NCBI RefSeq assembly: GCF_014646515.1 | Contig: NZ_BMNK01000027.1 | Location: 35,852 to 99,851 of the forward strand | Length of the DNA stretch: 64,000 bases | Reading direction: 5' to 3' | Source: Nonomuraea glycinis | GTDB lineage: Bacteria; Actinomycetota; Actinomycetes; Streptosporangiales; Streptosporangiaceae | Shown here: piece by piece, positions 9,179 through 17,359 of the stretch | Layout of the letters: the number at the start of each line of letters is the position of its first letter | Numbering within the stretch: position 1 is the first letter of the stretch | The notes under the pieces: generated by a model | The model's database searches: none | What the model saw: only the letters and a program-made list of their open reading frames with translations | What the model was told of the DNA's origin: nothing | Translations under genes and position numbers: made by a program

Positions 9179-10579
9179 ATGATCATCAAACGAGCCCGTC
9201 AAGAGCGCCTGAGGCACGTCGTGTTCATCGCCGCGGCCGCGGCCGCCGGCGGATTTCTGTTCGGGTACGACAGCGCCGTCATCAACGGCGCGGTAGTTGG
9301 TATCCAGAACCACTTCCGGGTGGGACCGGTCGAGACCGGGGTCGTGGTGGCGATCGCGCTGCTGGGCTCGGCCGCAGGTGCCTGGACCGGCGGAAGGCTG
9401 GCCGACCAGCTGGGGCGTACGAGGTCCATGCAGGTGGCGGCACTGCTGTTCATGATCAGCTCGATCGGGCAGATGCTGCCGTTCACGGTTTGGGATCTCG
9501 GCTTCTGGCGAGTGATCGCGGGCTTTGCGATCGGCATGGCGTCGATGCTCGCGCCCACGTACATCGCCGAGGTGGCGCCGCCCGCCTACCGCGGCCGGCT
9601 GGGGTCGTTCCAGCAGTTGGCCATCGTGCTCGGCATCGCCGTCTCACAGCTCGTCAACTACGTGATCGCCAGTATCGCCGGTGGCAACGTCAGCAACCAC
9701 CTGGGGCCGCTGCAGGCCTGGCAGTGGATGCTGGGCGCCTGCGCGATCCCAGCCCTGCTGTATCTGCTGCTCGCATTGAAACTCCCCGAATCGCCCCGCT
9801 ATCTGATCATGTCGGGCCGCACCCGGCAGGTGCGCGAGGTGCTGACTGAGATCGAGGGTGAAGACGTGGACCTCGACGAGCGCATCGCGGAGATCCAGCA
9901 CGTGGTGCGCACCGAACGCGTGCCGGGGATGAAGGACCTGCGCGGTCCGGCGCTCGGGCTGCTGCCGATCGTCTGGATCGGCATCACTCTGTCGGCCTTC
10001 CAGCAGTTCGTCGGCATCAACGTGATCTTCTACTACTCGACCGTACTGTGGCAGTCGGTCGGCATCAACCAGAGCGAGTCCTTGCTGATCAGCTTCTCCA
10101 GCTCGATCATCAACATCATCGGCACGGTGATCGCGATGGCGCTGGTGGACAAGATCGGCCGCAAGCCACTGCTCATGATCGGCTCGGTGGGGATGACCAT
10201 CGCGCTGGCCACCACGGCGTGGGCGTTCAGCGCGGCCAGGGTGACCGACGGCAGGGTTACGCTGCCGGACCAGCAGGGGCTGATCGCGCTCGTCGCCGCC
10301 AACGCGTTCGTGCTGTTCTTCGCACTGTCGTGGGGTGTGGTGGTCTGGGTGCTGCTCGGCGAGATGTTCCCCAACCGCATCCGCGCCGCAGCCCTGGGCG
10401 TCGCCGCTGCGGCCCAGTGGCTCGCCAACTGGCTGATATCAGTCTCGTTCCCGGCCCTCGCGGAGTGGAATCTTTCGCTCACTTATGCCGGGTACGCCGT
10501 CATGGCGCTGCTGTCGTTCATCTTCGTTGCCAGATGGATCAAGGAGACCAAGGGCCGCAAGCTGGAGGAAATGGGCTGA
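9179..10579 (+). CDS. MFS sugar transporter (sugar porter family)
   Basis: A 466-residue membrane protein with 12 predicted transmembrane helices of the sugar porter family (XylE/GlcP type), expected to import a hexose or pentose with protons across the plasma membrane. Family signatures are visible: GGFLFGYDSAVINGA in helix 1, GGRLADQLGRTRSM after helix 2, LPESPRYL before the central loop, the QQFVGINVIFYYS helix 7 motif and VDKIGRKPLL. I chose the ATG at 9179 because AAGGGGG stands seven bases ahead; a GTG ten codons upstream is less likely. A strong hairpin follows the stop. The substrate is not determinable; the SMP-30 lactonase 1.9 kb away would fit sugar-acid use. Confidence 0.9.
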   Translation: MIIKRARQERLRHVVFIAAAAAAGGFLFGYDSAVINGAVVGIQNHFRVGPVETGVVVAIALLGSAAGAWTGGRLADQLGRTRSMQVAALLFMISSIGQMLPFTVWDLGFWRVIAGFAIGMASMLAPTYIAEVAPPAYRGRLGSFQQLAIVLGIAVSQLVNYVIASIAGGNVSNHLGPLQAWQWMLGACAIPALLYLLLALKLPESPRYLIMSGRTRQVREVLTEIEGEDVDLDERIAEIQHVVRTERVPGMKDLRGPALGLLPIVWIGITLSAFQQFVGINVIFYYSTVLWQSVGINQSESLLISFSSSIINIIGTVIAMALVDKIGRKPLLMIGSVGMTIALATTAWAFSAARVTDGRVTLPDQQGLIALVAANAFVLFFALSWGVVVWVLLGEMFPNRIRAAALGVAAAAQWLANWLISVSFPALAEWNLSLTYAGYAVMALLSFIFVARWIKETKGRKLEEMG

Positions 10580-10594
10580 CCCGCTTAGTACGGC

Positions 10595-10624
10595 CGTGGT
10601 GACCCGCCCGCGCGGGACACCACG
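10595..10624 (+). terminator. hairpin terminator after sugar transporter
   Basis: CGTGGTG-A-CCCGC, loop CCGC, GCGGG-A-CACCACG: twelve pairs with one A/A mismatch, starting 15 bases after the transporter stop. No T-tract is present. Confidence 0.7.
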
Positions 10625-10912
10625 AGGCCTAGGTGTGACGACGGGGACCTCGTCCCTGGCGTGACGGGATAGGACGAGCCCGAGCATGTTGACGTACGCA
10701 GTGATCCGCTCTGCCTGGTGCCGAGTCGACCGTGGCCACCGTTTACAAGGCCGAGACCTTGGTGATGATCAGCAGCGCAGCACGACAACGAAACTCGAAC
10801 CGAGCAGGTGGTCGGCGATCTCCTTGCGCACCACCACCCGGTAGCAGACAGGCGGGCTGGTCGGCGAGGCAGGCCGACAACACCCCCGGTGCACCTGCTG
10901 GACGGCGGAAGG
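10625..10912. other. intergenic stretch with no recognisable gene
   Basis: This stretch separates the sugar transporter from the convergent FUSC-like membrane gene. Open frames are present on both strands, but none gives a recognisable protein and none has a convincing ribosome site. Confidence 0.5.
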
Positions 10913-12127
10913 CTAGTGTCGCCGACGTGATGTGAACCGGGCCGCTTGTTCACGGGCGCGTGGGGGGATGGCGTCGCGATGTGGCCCGTCGTCGGGATCG
11001 ACCTCATGTCGCAGTTGGACGCAGTCCTCGAGCAGCGCGCCGTACAACGTCCAGAGGGGTGAACGCGAATCGATCTCTGCCATCTGCCTGCGGGCAGCGC
11101 GTTCGAGGTGCTCGCCTTCCGCTACGGCGGCGCGCAGGCGGAGCAGGTCCCCGCCGCTGCCAGGGGCGACCAGCAGTTGCTCGAAACAAGCGTAAGCCTT
11201 CCCGACCGCATTCAGCAGGTCGGCGAAAACCTGGGGAAAACTGCCGGTCTCGTGCTGTCCTGGTAGGCCGCGAACCCCGGCGGCCAGGTCGGCGAGGGCA
11301 CGGGTGACGCCGCGCAGTTGAAGACAGGCGTGCTCCAGGCATAGGGCAGCCTGCATGATGCGGCGCAGGCGCTGGCGGGTTCGCGCCCGACGTAGGGTGA
11401 AACGCAGGGACTCAGTCGCTCGTTCGGCGCTCTCATGGGCCGAACGCAGTCTGACGGACATGCGTCTGGCGCGGGCCAGCCATTTTTGCGCTTGGTGGGC
11501 GGTCCAGGATTGCTTGACGCCTTCCGCCAGGTCGGAGCAAAGGTCGGCGAGATCATCGGCCAGGTCGGCCATGTCCTTGGCGGCCCGACCCACGTGACGG
11601 GGCGGGATCACCAGTATGAGCGTGGCTCCGACGAGCGCGCCGATGACAATGTCGAGCAGCCGCGCCATGCCGTACTCGCGGCCCAGGGTGAATACGAGTA
11701 GAGCGGTGATGGGCGCCTGCGTGTTCTGCCACGGTATGCCGACGGTTCTGCTGACCACCAGCGCGACCGCGACCAGGACGGCCATGGTGGCGGCGCTGGT
11801 GCCGAACACCTGCACGAAGCCGATGGCAGCCGCCAGCCCGACCAGCACCGCGATGGTCTGCTGGACGGCCTGGATCAGGGTGCTGTAGGCGGTCGCTGTC
11901 ACCGACAACAGCACGCCGGTGGGAGCGAGCACTGGCTGAGGTGAGCCGATCAGTTCGGTGGAGATCCACCAAGCCACCAGGCAGCCGACGGTGACCGTCG
12001 CCGTCGGCATCAGCAACTGCCTCTCACGCCGCACCCAGCGGCGTAGCCCCCGCCGCCGCCATCGACCCAAGCCGGGGACTAGGTCAGTCCACCTGTCCAG
12101 CCATCGCCTCGCGGCGGAAAATGCCAT
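10913..12127 (-). CDS. FUSC / aromatic acid exporter-like membrane protein
   Basis: About 404 residues. The N-terminal half has hydrophobic segments typical of the FUSC/ArAE family (for example TVTVGCLVAWWISTELIG, SRTVGIPWQNTQAPITALLV and DIVIGALVGATLILVIPP), with a conserved-looking QNTQAP loop. The C-terminal half is a long cytoplasmic helical region rich in Arg and Ala, probably coiled. FUSC proteins are thought to export aromatic acids or similar toxic compounds. I chose the ATG at 12127 behind GAGGGTGCGG; a GTG 18 codons upstream is an alternative. It is divergent from the SMP-30 gene across about 340 bases. Confidence 0.75.
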   Translation of the reverse strand: MAFSAARRWLDRWTDLVPGLGRWRRRGLRRWVRRERQLLMPTATVTVGCLVAWWISTELIGSPQPVLAPTGVLLSVTATAYSTLIQAVQQTIAVLVGLAAAIGFVQVFGTSAATMAVLVAVALVVSRTVGIPWQNTQAPITALLVFTLGREYGMARLLDIVIGALVGATLILVIPPRHVGRAAKDMADLADDLADLCSDLAEGVKQSWTAHQAQKWLARARRMSVRLRSAHESAERATESLRFTLRRARTRQRLRRIMQAALCLEHACLQLRGVTRALADLAAGVRGLPGQHETGSFPQVFADLLNAVGKAYACFEQLLVAPGSGGDLLRLRAAVAEGEHLERAARRQMAEIDSRSPLWTLYGALLEDCVQLRHEVDPDDGPHRDAIPPRAREQAARFTSRRRH

Positions 12128-12464
12128 CACCGCACCCTCAGACGTGGTGCCCCACCTGGTGGCTTCCGGGTCGTCTTTCACCTTTTATCGTGAGGCTGCC
12201 CGCGTCGGGTAGCGGGCGCTCCGTTTTCGAGCGGCATTTTGCCCTCACCAGGCCTCTCGAGAACACGGCGGTGGATCGAGTGCCGACGTCGCTGACCGGC
12301 AGGAGACCTCTCAACGTCCATCCCGGTAATCGGTGGACATCGCGGTGGCGTTGGTGGACGAGGCTGAGCTGCCGCGACACCGCTTGGTGAGGTACGTGGT
12401 CGGCTACGACAGTTCTGGCAGCATGAGCGGCACGTGTCCCGTGAGACTTGTCAAGGAGATCGGC

Positions 12465-13328
12465 ATGACCATCGCCTCGTACCCCGTGACCGACCCTGTC
12501 GCCGAGCACGGGGAAGGGCCCGTCTGGTCTGGCCAGTGGGGCGGACTGCGGTGGGTCGACATGCTGGCCGGCGACGTGCTGATGCTCGACCCCGACGGCA
12601 ACGTACGCCGCCGCCATGTGGCAAAGGTCGCCGCTGTCGTACGGCCGCGCGTGTCGGGCGGCTACGTGGTCGCGGCAGAACGCGAGCTGCTGCTGGCCGA
12701 CTCCGATGACCTGGACGCCCCGCTGCGCTCGCTCGGCGAGGCGTGGAACGACCCTGCGATCCGGATGAACGAGGGCGGTTGCGACCCCGACGGCCGCTTC
12801 TACATTGGCACCATGGCCTACGACGAGAGTCCCGGACGCGGCTCGTTCTACGTGGCCGAACTCGATGGGACGCTGCGGGTGGTCCTGCCCGAGGTGACGA
12901 TCTCCAACGGCTTCGACTTCAGCCCGGACGGCTCCCTCGCCTACTACACCGACACCGCGACCGGGCGCGTGGACGTGTTCGACTATGATCCGGAGGGCGG
13001 GCTCAGCGGGCGCCGCCCGTTCGTATTCATCGACCGGGAGGTCGGGGCTCCGGACGGCCTGACAGTCGATGACGAGGGCGGCGTGTGGGTGGCGCTGTGG
13101 CAGGGAGCAGCCGTCCACCGCTACGACGTCGGCGGCCGCCTCGACGCGGTCGTCGGCCTGCCGGTACGCAAGGTCACCTCGGTCGCCTTCGGAGGCGAGA
13201 ATCTGGACCGCCTGTTCATCACCACCTCGGCGCGGGACGTGGACCGCGCTGAGCAGCCGGAGGCGGGGTCCCTCTTCGCCGCCGACCCCGGCGTGCCAGG
13301 TCGCCCGGTCCTGCCGACAACACTCTGA
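12465..13328 (+). CDS. SMP-30/gluconolactonase family lactonase
   Basis: A 287-residue six-bladed propeller enzyme expected to open sugar lactones. The divalent-metal ligands of the family are in place: Glu17 in GEGPVW, Asn near 148 in SNGFDFSPDG, and Asp near 197 in PDGLTVDDEG; the substrate-contact Asn near 102 lies in MNEGGCDPDGRFY. The start ATG is preceded by AAGGAG at ideal spacing. The gene is single; no dehydratase or dehydrogenase of a sugar-acid pathway is adjacent. A link with the sugar transporter at 9.2 kb is only suggested by proximity. Confidence 0.88.
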   Translation: MTIASYPVTDPVAEHGEGPVWSGQWGGLRWVDMLAGDVLMLDPDGNVRRRHVAKVAAVVRPRVSGGYVVAAERELLLADSDDLDAPLRSLGEAWNDPAIRMNEGGCDPDGRFYIGTMAYDESPGRGSFYVAELDGTLRVVLPEVTISNGFDFSPDGSLAYYTDTATGRVDVFDYDPEGGLSGRRPFVFIDREVGAPDGLTVDDEGGVWVALWQGAAVHRYDVGGRLDAVVGLPVRKVTSVAFGGENLDRLFITTSARDVDRAEQPEAGSLFAADPGVPGRPVLPTTL

Positions 13329-13691
13329 CCGGGTGCTCTATCTTCCTGGCCCAAAACGACGAAGCCGCCCGTCCGGAGTACGCCGACCTGCACGCCACCC
13401 CGATGTCGCGCGGTGGTCGCAGCGGAAGTCTGCCTGAACTCAGTCGGTGCTGATCCTGCGGTGGAAGGTCCACGGTTCCCATCACGGTCAAGCCAGACCG
13501 GGAGGGGCGTCGGAAGTGTGCGTGGTCGCCGGACGAGCATTCCGTTGCCCAGCGTGCGGAGCGGAGGCGACAACAGGGGCAGAGGGCAACGGGACGGCCA
13601 GAGCCGTGGCCCTGGCGAGTCCGCCCGGCCCGGCTTCGGCTGCGGCGCGACGGTCTCCAAGCTGGTGACCTGGCCGCCCTGTCGGTGGCGC
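13329..13691. other. intergenic stretch, nothing recognised
   Basis: 363 bases between the convergent lactonase and NADH dehydrogenase genes. No RNA gene, strong hairpin or credible coding frame was found. Confidence 0.5.
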
Positions 13692-14912
13692 TCACTGACT
13701 GACGCTGGTGGCGGCGTGGCGTGGACCGGCGTACCGCCAGAAGAAGTTGACCAGCACGGTGATCCGGTTGCGCCCGCCCAGCAGGTACGCCACATGAATG
13801 AAGATCCACACCAGCCACGCCGGCCACCCACGCATGGTCAATCCGTTGGACAGCTGCAACACGGCCTCGGCCCGGCCCACGGTCGCCATGATCCCCGGAT
13901 CCCGGTACGAGAACGGCCGCAGCGGCAGTCCCTGAGCCGCCGCCAGGATCTGCTTGCCCACGTGCTCTCCCATCTGGATCGCCGGCTGAGCGAGCTGGGG
14001 CAGTTGCTCGGGCGGTCCGGCCAGGTCGCCGGCCACGAAGATCTCGGGATGCTTCGGCACATTCAAAGCCTCGGTGACCCTGATCCTGCCGCCCTTGGTC
14101 TGCGGCAGCCCCCATTCCGCCACGTAGGCGGGCGCAGTCACGCCGAGCGCCCACACGGTCACGTCGCTCGGCACGTGCGTCCCGTCGACGATCCCCACTG
14201 CATCCGGTTCCACGGATGCCACTGTGGCGCCCAGCCGCAGCCGCACCCCTCGCTTGCGCAGCGCGGCTGCCGCCGCATTTCGCAGCCGCGGCTTGTACGG
14301 CGACAGCACGAAGTCGAAGCGCTCCACCAGCGTCACGCTCGTCTGGTCGGGACGAATCTCGGGATGCGTCAGCGGCAGCGTGCGCCGCCGCAGCTCGGCC
14401 AGCGTCCCGGCAATCTCGACGCCGGTCGAGCCCCCGCCCACCACCACGACGTGGACGCTGTCGCGCCGGCCCGCCACCGCTTCCTCCAGGCAGTGCTGGA
14501 GCCGCCGTCGCAACGCTGCCGCGTCGTTGAGCGAATAAAGCGGCTGTGCGTTCTCCGGCGCCCCCGGCACGTCGTACCAGTTGGTGGTCACACCGGTGGC
14601 CAGCACGAGAAAGTCGTAGTCCAGCGTGCTTCCGTCACCCAACTCCACGCGCCGCTTCTCGGGCAGCACCGTGCTTAGCGCACCCCGACGCGCGCGCACG
14701 TTCGGCCACTTGGCGGCGTAGGTCCTGACGGGGTATGACACGTCGGACATGCTCATCCCGGCCGTGGCCACTTGGTAGAGCAGGGGTTGGAAGGTCGAGT
14801 ACGGGTTGTGGTCGACCAGCGTGACCAGCGCGCCTGCCTTGGCCAGCGTTCGCGCCGCGGCCAATCCGGCGAAACCCGCCCCCACGACCACAACGCGAGT
14901 TCTTCGTCTCAT
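13692..14912 (-). CDS. ndh: type II NADH dehydrogenase
   Basis: A 406-residue FAD-dependent NADH:quinone oxidoreductase that feeds electrons to menaquinone without pumping protons. The FAD Rossmann motif GAGFAG lies at residues 11-16, the NADH motif VVVVGGGSTGVE near 160, and the FAD-contact VAGDLAG block near 300. Hydrophobic segments at the end (AWLVWIFIHVAYLLGG) suit peripheral membrane attachment. The start ATG has GGAG six bases ahead; a GTG eight codons earlier is possible. It is the last gene of the minus-strand stress block, 206 bases after the DUF1345 gene, so it may have its own promoter. A role in redox balance under stress is inferred. Confidence 0.9.
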   Translation of the reverse strand: MRRRTRVVVVGAGFAGLAAARTLAKAGALVTLVDHNPYSTFQPLLYQVATAGMSMSDVSYPVRTYAAKWPNVRARRGALSTVLPEKRRVELGDGSTLDYDFLVLATGVTTNWYDVPGAPENAQPLYSLNDAAALRRRLQHCLEEAVAGRRDSVHVVVVGGGSTGVEIAGTLAELRRRTLPLTHPEIRPDQTSVTLVERFDFVLSPYKPRLRNAAAAALRKRGVRLRLGATVASVEPDAVGIVDGTHVPSDVTVWALGVTAPAYVAEWGLPQTKGGRIRVTEALNVPKHPEIFVAGDLAGPPEQLPQLAQPAIQMGEHVGKQILAAAQGLPLRPFSYRDPGIMATVGRAEAVLQLSNGLTMRGWPAWLVWIFIHVAYLLGGRNRITVLVNFFWRYAGPRHAATSVSQ

Positions 14913-15118
14913 GACCATCTCCGTGCCCCGTGCCACCCCCTCGGAGGCCTATAGCATGCCCAGTGTCCGTTAAATCTGCGAGATGCATGAATTGCGATTC
15001 GTGGATTGACCTGGGCGTATGCAAGACCGTTTTGCTGATAGTGGTTGATCAGGCTCGTCCAGTACCGTCTCGACGCTCCAGGCGGACCTGTTCGAGATCG
15101 TCAGGCATCGACACGGGC

Positions 15119-15772
15119 TCATCGCTGTCCCAGACCGGCGATGAGACCGACGGACACCGCGATAACGACGGTGCCGAAAAGATAGGAAAGCAGGGCGTGC
15201 CCGAAGGCGACCTTCCGGATGCGCGTGCTGGCCAGCACATTGTCTGATACTCCGTAAGCCATCCCCACGGTGAACGCCGTGTAGGCGAAGTCGCTATAGC
15301 TCGGCGGCTCCTCCTGCCGGAAGTCGATGCCTCCGTCAACCTCGACGTAGTACAAGCGTGCGTACTTGAGGGCGAAAACGGTGTTCGTCAAAGTCCAGGA
15401 CAGGACCACGGTCACCAAACTCAAGATCACCGCGGTCACGACAACTGGGTCCTGATCGCTGCCCGGGCGGAGGAGGGCGGCCACGACGGCCGCGAGACTG
15501 GCCACCGCGGCGATCAGGATGCCCGTGTCGGTGGTGTGCGTCCCGCCTTCCTCTTCGGCGATGCGCTTGGTCCCTTCGTGGTCCTGCGACCAGCTGATCT
15601 GCCACGCCCACGCCAGGACGAGGGAAACAGCCACATCCCAGGTGACGAAGAAGAACAGTTCAGGGGCGCCGATGAGCGCGACGCATCCGCCGGCCACGGC
15701 CCCGAGCAGGACGCACATCAAAACCCGCCGCAAGGAAAGTATCCGCCGTCCGCGACGCTCCCACGCTGCCAT
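15119..15772 (-). CDS. DUF1345 membrane protein
   Basis: A 217-residue integral membrane protein with about five hydrophobic segments. The family signature is clear in the C-terminal half: ARLYYVEVDGGIDF, then PPSYSDFAYTAFTVGMAYG. Function of DUF1345 is unknown. It lies between htpX and ndh on the same strand, 125 bases after htpX. The start may be this ATG or the GTG immediately before it. Confidence 0.85.
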   Translation of the reverse strand: MAAWERRGRRILSLRRVLMCVLLGAVAGGCVALIGAPELFFFVTWDVAVSLVLAWAWQISWSQDHEGTKRIAEEEGGTHTTDTGILIAAVASLAAVVAALLRPGSDQDPVVVTAVILSLVTVVLSWTLTNTVFALKYARLYYVEVDGGIDFRQEEPPSYSDFAYTAFTVGMAYGVSDNVLASTRIRKVAFGHALLSYLFGTVVIAVSVGLIAGLGQR

Positions 15773-15897
15773 CACCTGACCAGAGTGTCACAGGACGGGC
15801 CGACGTCACTTCTTCGACGTGCGAGTCCAGCGGACGCTCGCTGTCGCCGGCCGAGACCGAGCTCGAGGAATTGCCCGCCGGCCCGAGCACAGCCAGA

Positions 15898-16749
15898 TCA
15901 GCGGCGGTAACCGGCCATGGCCTCCAGCCGTGCGATCCGGTCGGCGATCGGTGGATGGGTGGAGAAGAGCCTTCCGATGCCCCCGCCACGGAACGGGTTG
16001 GCGATCATGAGGTGTGAGGTCGAGGAGAGCCTGCCGGTCTCCGGCAGTGGCAGTTGCCGGGTGCCCGCATGGATCTTCCGTAGCGCACTGGCCAGCCCGA
16101 TCGGGTCACGGGTCAGCCGGGCGCCGGACTCGTCGGCCTGATACTCCCGCGCCCGGGAGATGGCCATCTGGATCATCGCGGCCGCCATCGGCCCGAGGAC
16201 CATCATCAGGAGAGCCCCGAGGAAGCCGGGACCCTCGTCATCGTCTCCCCCGCCGAACAACCCGGCCATGTAGGCCAGGTAGGTGACCATCGTGGCCAGG
16301 GCCCCTGCCACGGAGGAGATCAGAATGTCGCGGTTGTAGACGTGCGACAGTTCGTGCCCGAGGACAGCGCGCAGCTCGCGTTCGTTCAGCACCTGGATGA
16401 TCCCACGGGTCACACAGACTGCGGCATGACGCGGATTGCGCCCGGTGGCGAACGCGTTGGGCTGCAGGATCGGCGAAACGTACAGCCGGGGCATGGGCTG
16501 GCGCGCCTCCTCCGACAGTTCGCGGACCATCTGGTGCAGTGCGGGCCAGTCACCGGGGCCGACAGGCTGTGCATGCATCGCCGACAGTGCGATCTTGTCA
16601 GAGAAGAAGTAGGCGACGCCGTTGGTGACGAGCGAGACCAGGACGGCGATCTGGATTCCGGTGCTGCCGCCGAGCCACCACCCCACCAGGATGATCAGAG
16701 CAGACAGGGCGCCGAGCAGCGCCGCGGTACGCAGACCGTTGTGACGCAT
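15898..16749 (-). CDS. htpX: HtpX-type membrane zinc metalloprotease
   Basis: A 283-residue M48 peptidase that degrades misfolded membrane proteins at the plasma membrane. Two N-terminal transmembrane segments (ALLGALSALIILVGWWLGG and IQIAVLVSLVTNGVAYFFS) are followed by the zinc site HELSH at about 131-135 with NRD after it, two more hydrophobic segments, and the third ligand in REYQADE. The start ATG is preceded by AAGGAGG; an upstream ATG at 16773 would add eight residues but lacks such a site. The gene is 143 bases downstream of the DUF1931 gene and fits the proteostasis theme of the block. Confidence 0.93.
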   Translation of the reverse strand: MRHNGLRTAALLGALSALIILVGWWLGGSTGIQIAVLVSLVTNGVAYFFSDKIALSAMHAQPVGPGDWPALHQMVRELSEEARQPMPRLYVSPILQPNAFATGRNPRHAAVCVTRGIIQVLNERELRAVLGHELSHVYNRDILISSVAGALATMVTYLAYMAGLFGGGDDDEGPGFLGALLMMVLGPMAAAMIQMAISRAREYQADESGARLTRDPIGLASALRKIHAGTRQLPLPETGRLSSTSHLMIANPFRGGGIGRLFSTHPPIADRIARLEAMAGYRR

Positions 16750-16892
16750 GGCGTCCTCCTTTCTCGAACACATCTACTGCCCATCGCGCTCGAGCCCATC
16801 CTCCCTGTGGTGTGGGCCAGGCCTGCCTGTGTCCGAGTAGCCGCCATCCGATCGCGTGGCGAGCAGAGGCAGCAGCAACGCGCCGAGTCTCG

Positions 16893-17342
16893 TCATAGCA
16901 GCAGGTCGAAGACACGGATTGTGCGTGTCCACTCCTTGCTCGCCGGGTTCTTGCGATCAGGCTCTATGGCTCTGATCGCCCTGGCGAGCGCCACGGAGAG
17001 CCCACCCGCCACGTTCGGCAACCGGGCCTCGGCCTCTTCGCTGAGCGACAGATCCAGCGGAGGCAGCGCCGCGAGCTCCGCCAGGATCGATGTCAGGTCC
17101 AGTTCCTCGTCCAGGTCCCGGAAGTCGTGCATGTTCTCCTGCAGTCCTTTGGTGATGGGCAGGTCCCAGAACTGGATGATGTCGCGCCGGTTCGACTTCG
17201 CGGCGGCCTCGGCGACGATGAGCATGTCGTACAGTTTGCGGTTGACGAAGTCGCTGTAGCGCTTGAGGTCGGCCTTGTCCACGTCGAGTCCCGCGGCGGC
17301 GCGAAAGAAGTGTTCGAACCTGGAAACTGCGATCACGGGCAT
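16893..17342 (-). CDS. DUF1931 double-histone-fold protein
   Basis: A 149-residue protein of the DUF1931 family, in which two histone folds are fused in one chain (known from structures of bacterial homologues). The N-terminal half with VSRFEHFFRAAAGLDVDKAD, RYSDFVNRKLYDM and RDIIQFWDLPITKGLQE matches the family closely; the second fold covers about residues 75-149. DNA binding and function are not established. It closes the tightly packed stress operon, 17 bases behind the reductase-like fusion gene. A GTG three codons upstream (17351) is better placed relative to AGGAAAG and is an alternative start. Confidence 0.88.
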   Translation of the reverse strand: MPVIAVSRFEHFFRAAAGLDVDKADLKRYSDFVNRKLYDMLIVAEAAAKSNRRDIIQFWDLPITKGLQENMHDFRDLDEELDLTSILAELAALPPLDLSLSEEAEARLPNVAGGLSVALARAIRAIEPDRKNPASKEWTRTIRVFDLLL

Positions 17343-17359
17343 GTGGATCACCGTCTTTC

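Noticed and set aside
13413..14678. A 421-codon plus-strand frame opposite the NADH dehydrogenase gene
   Set aside because: It is the antisense of a well-conserved enzyme; the composition is rich in His, Arg and Gln, with no domain, and arises from GC-rich codon bias.
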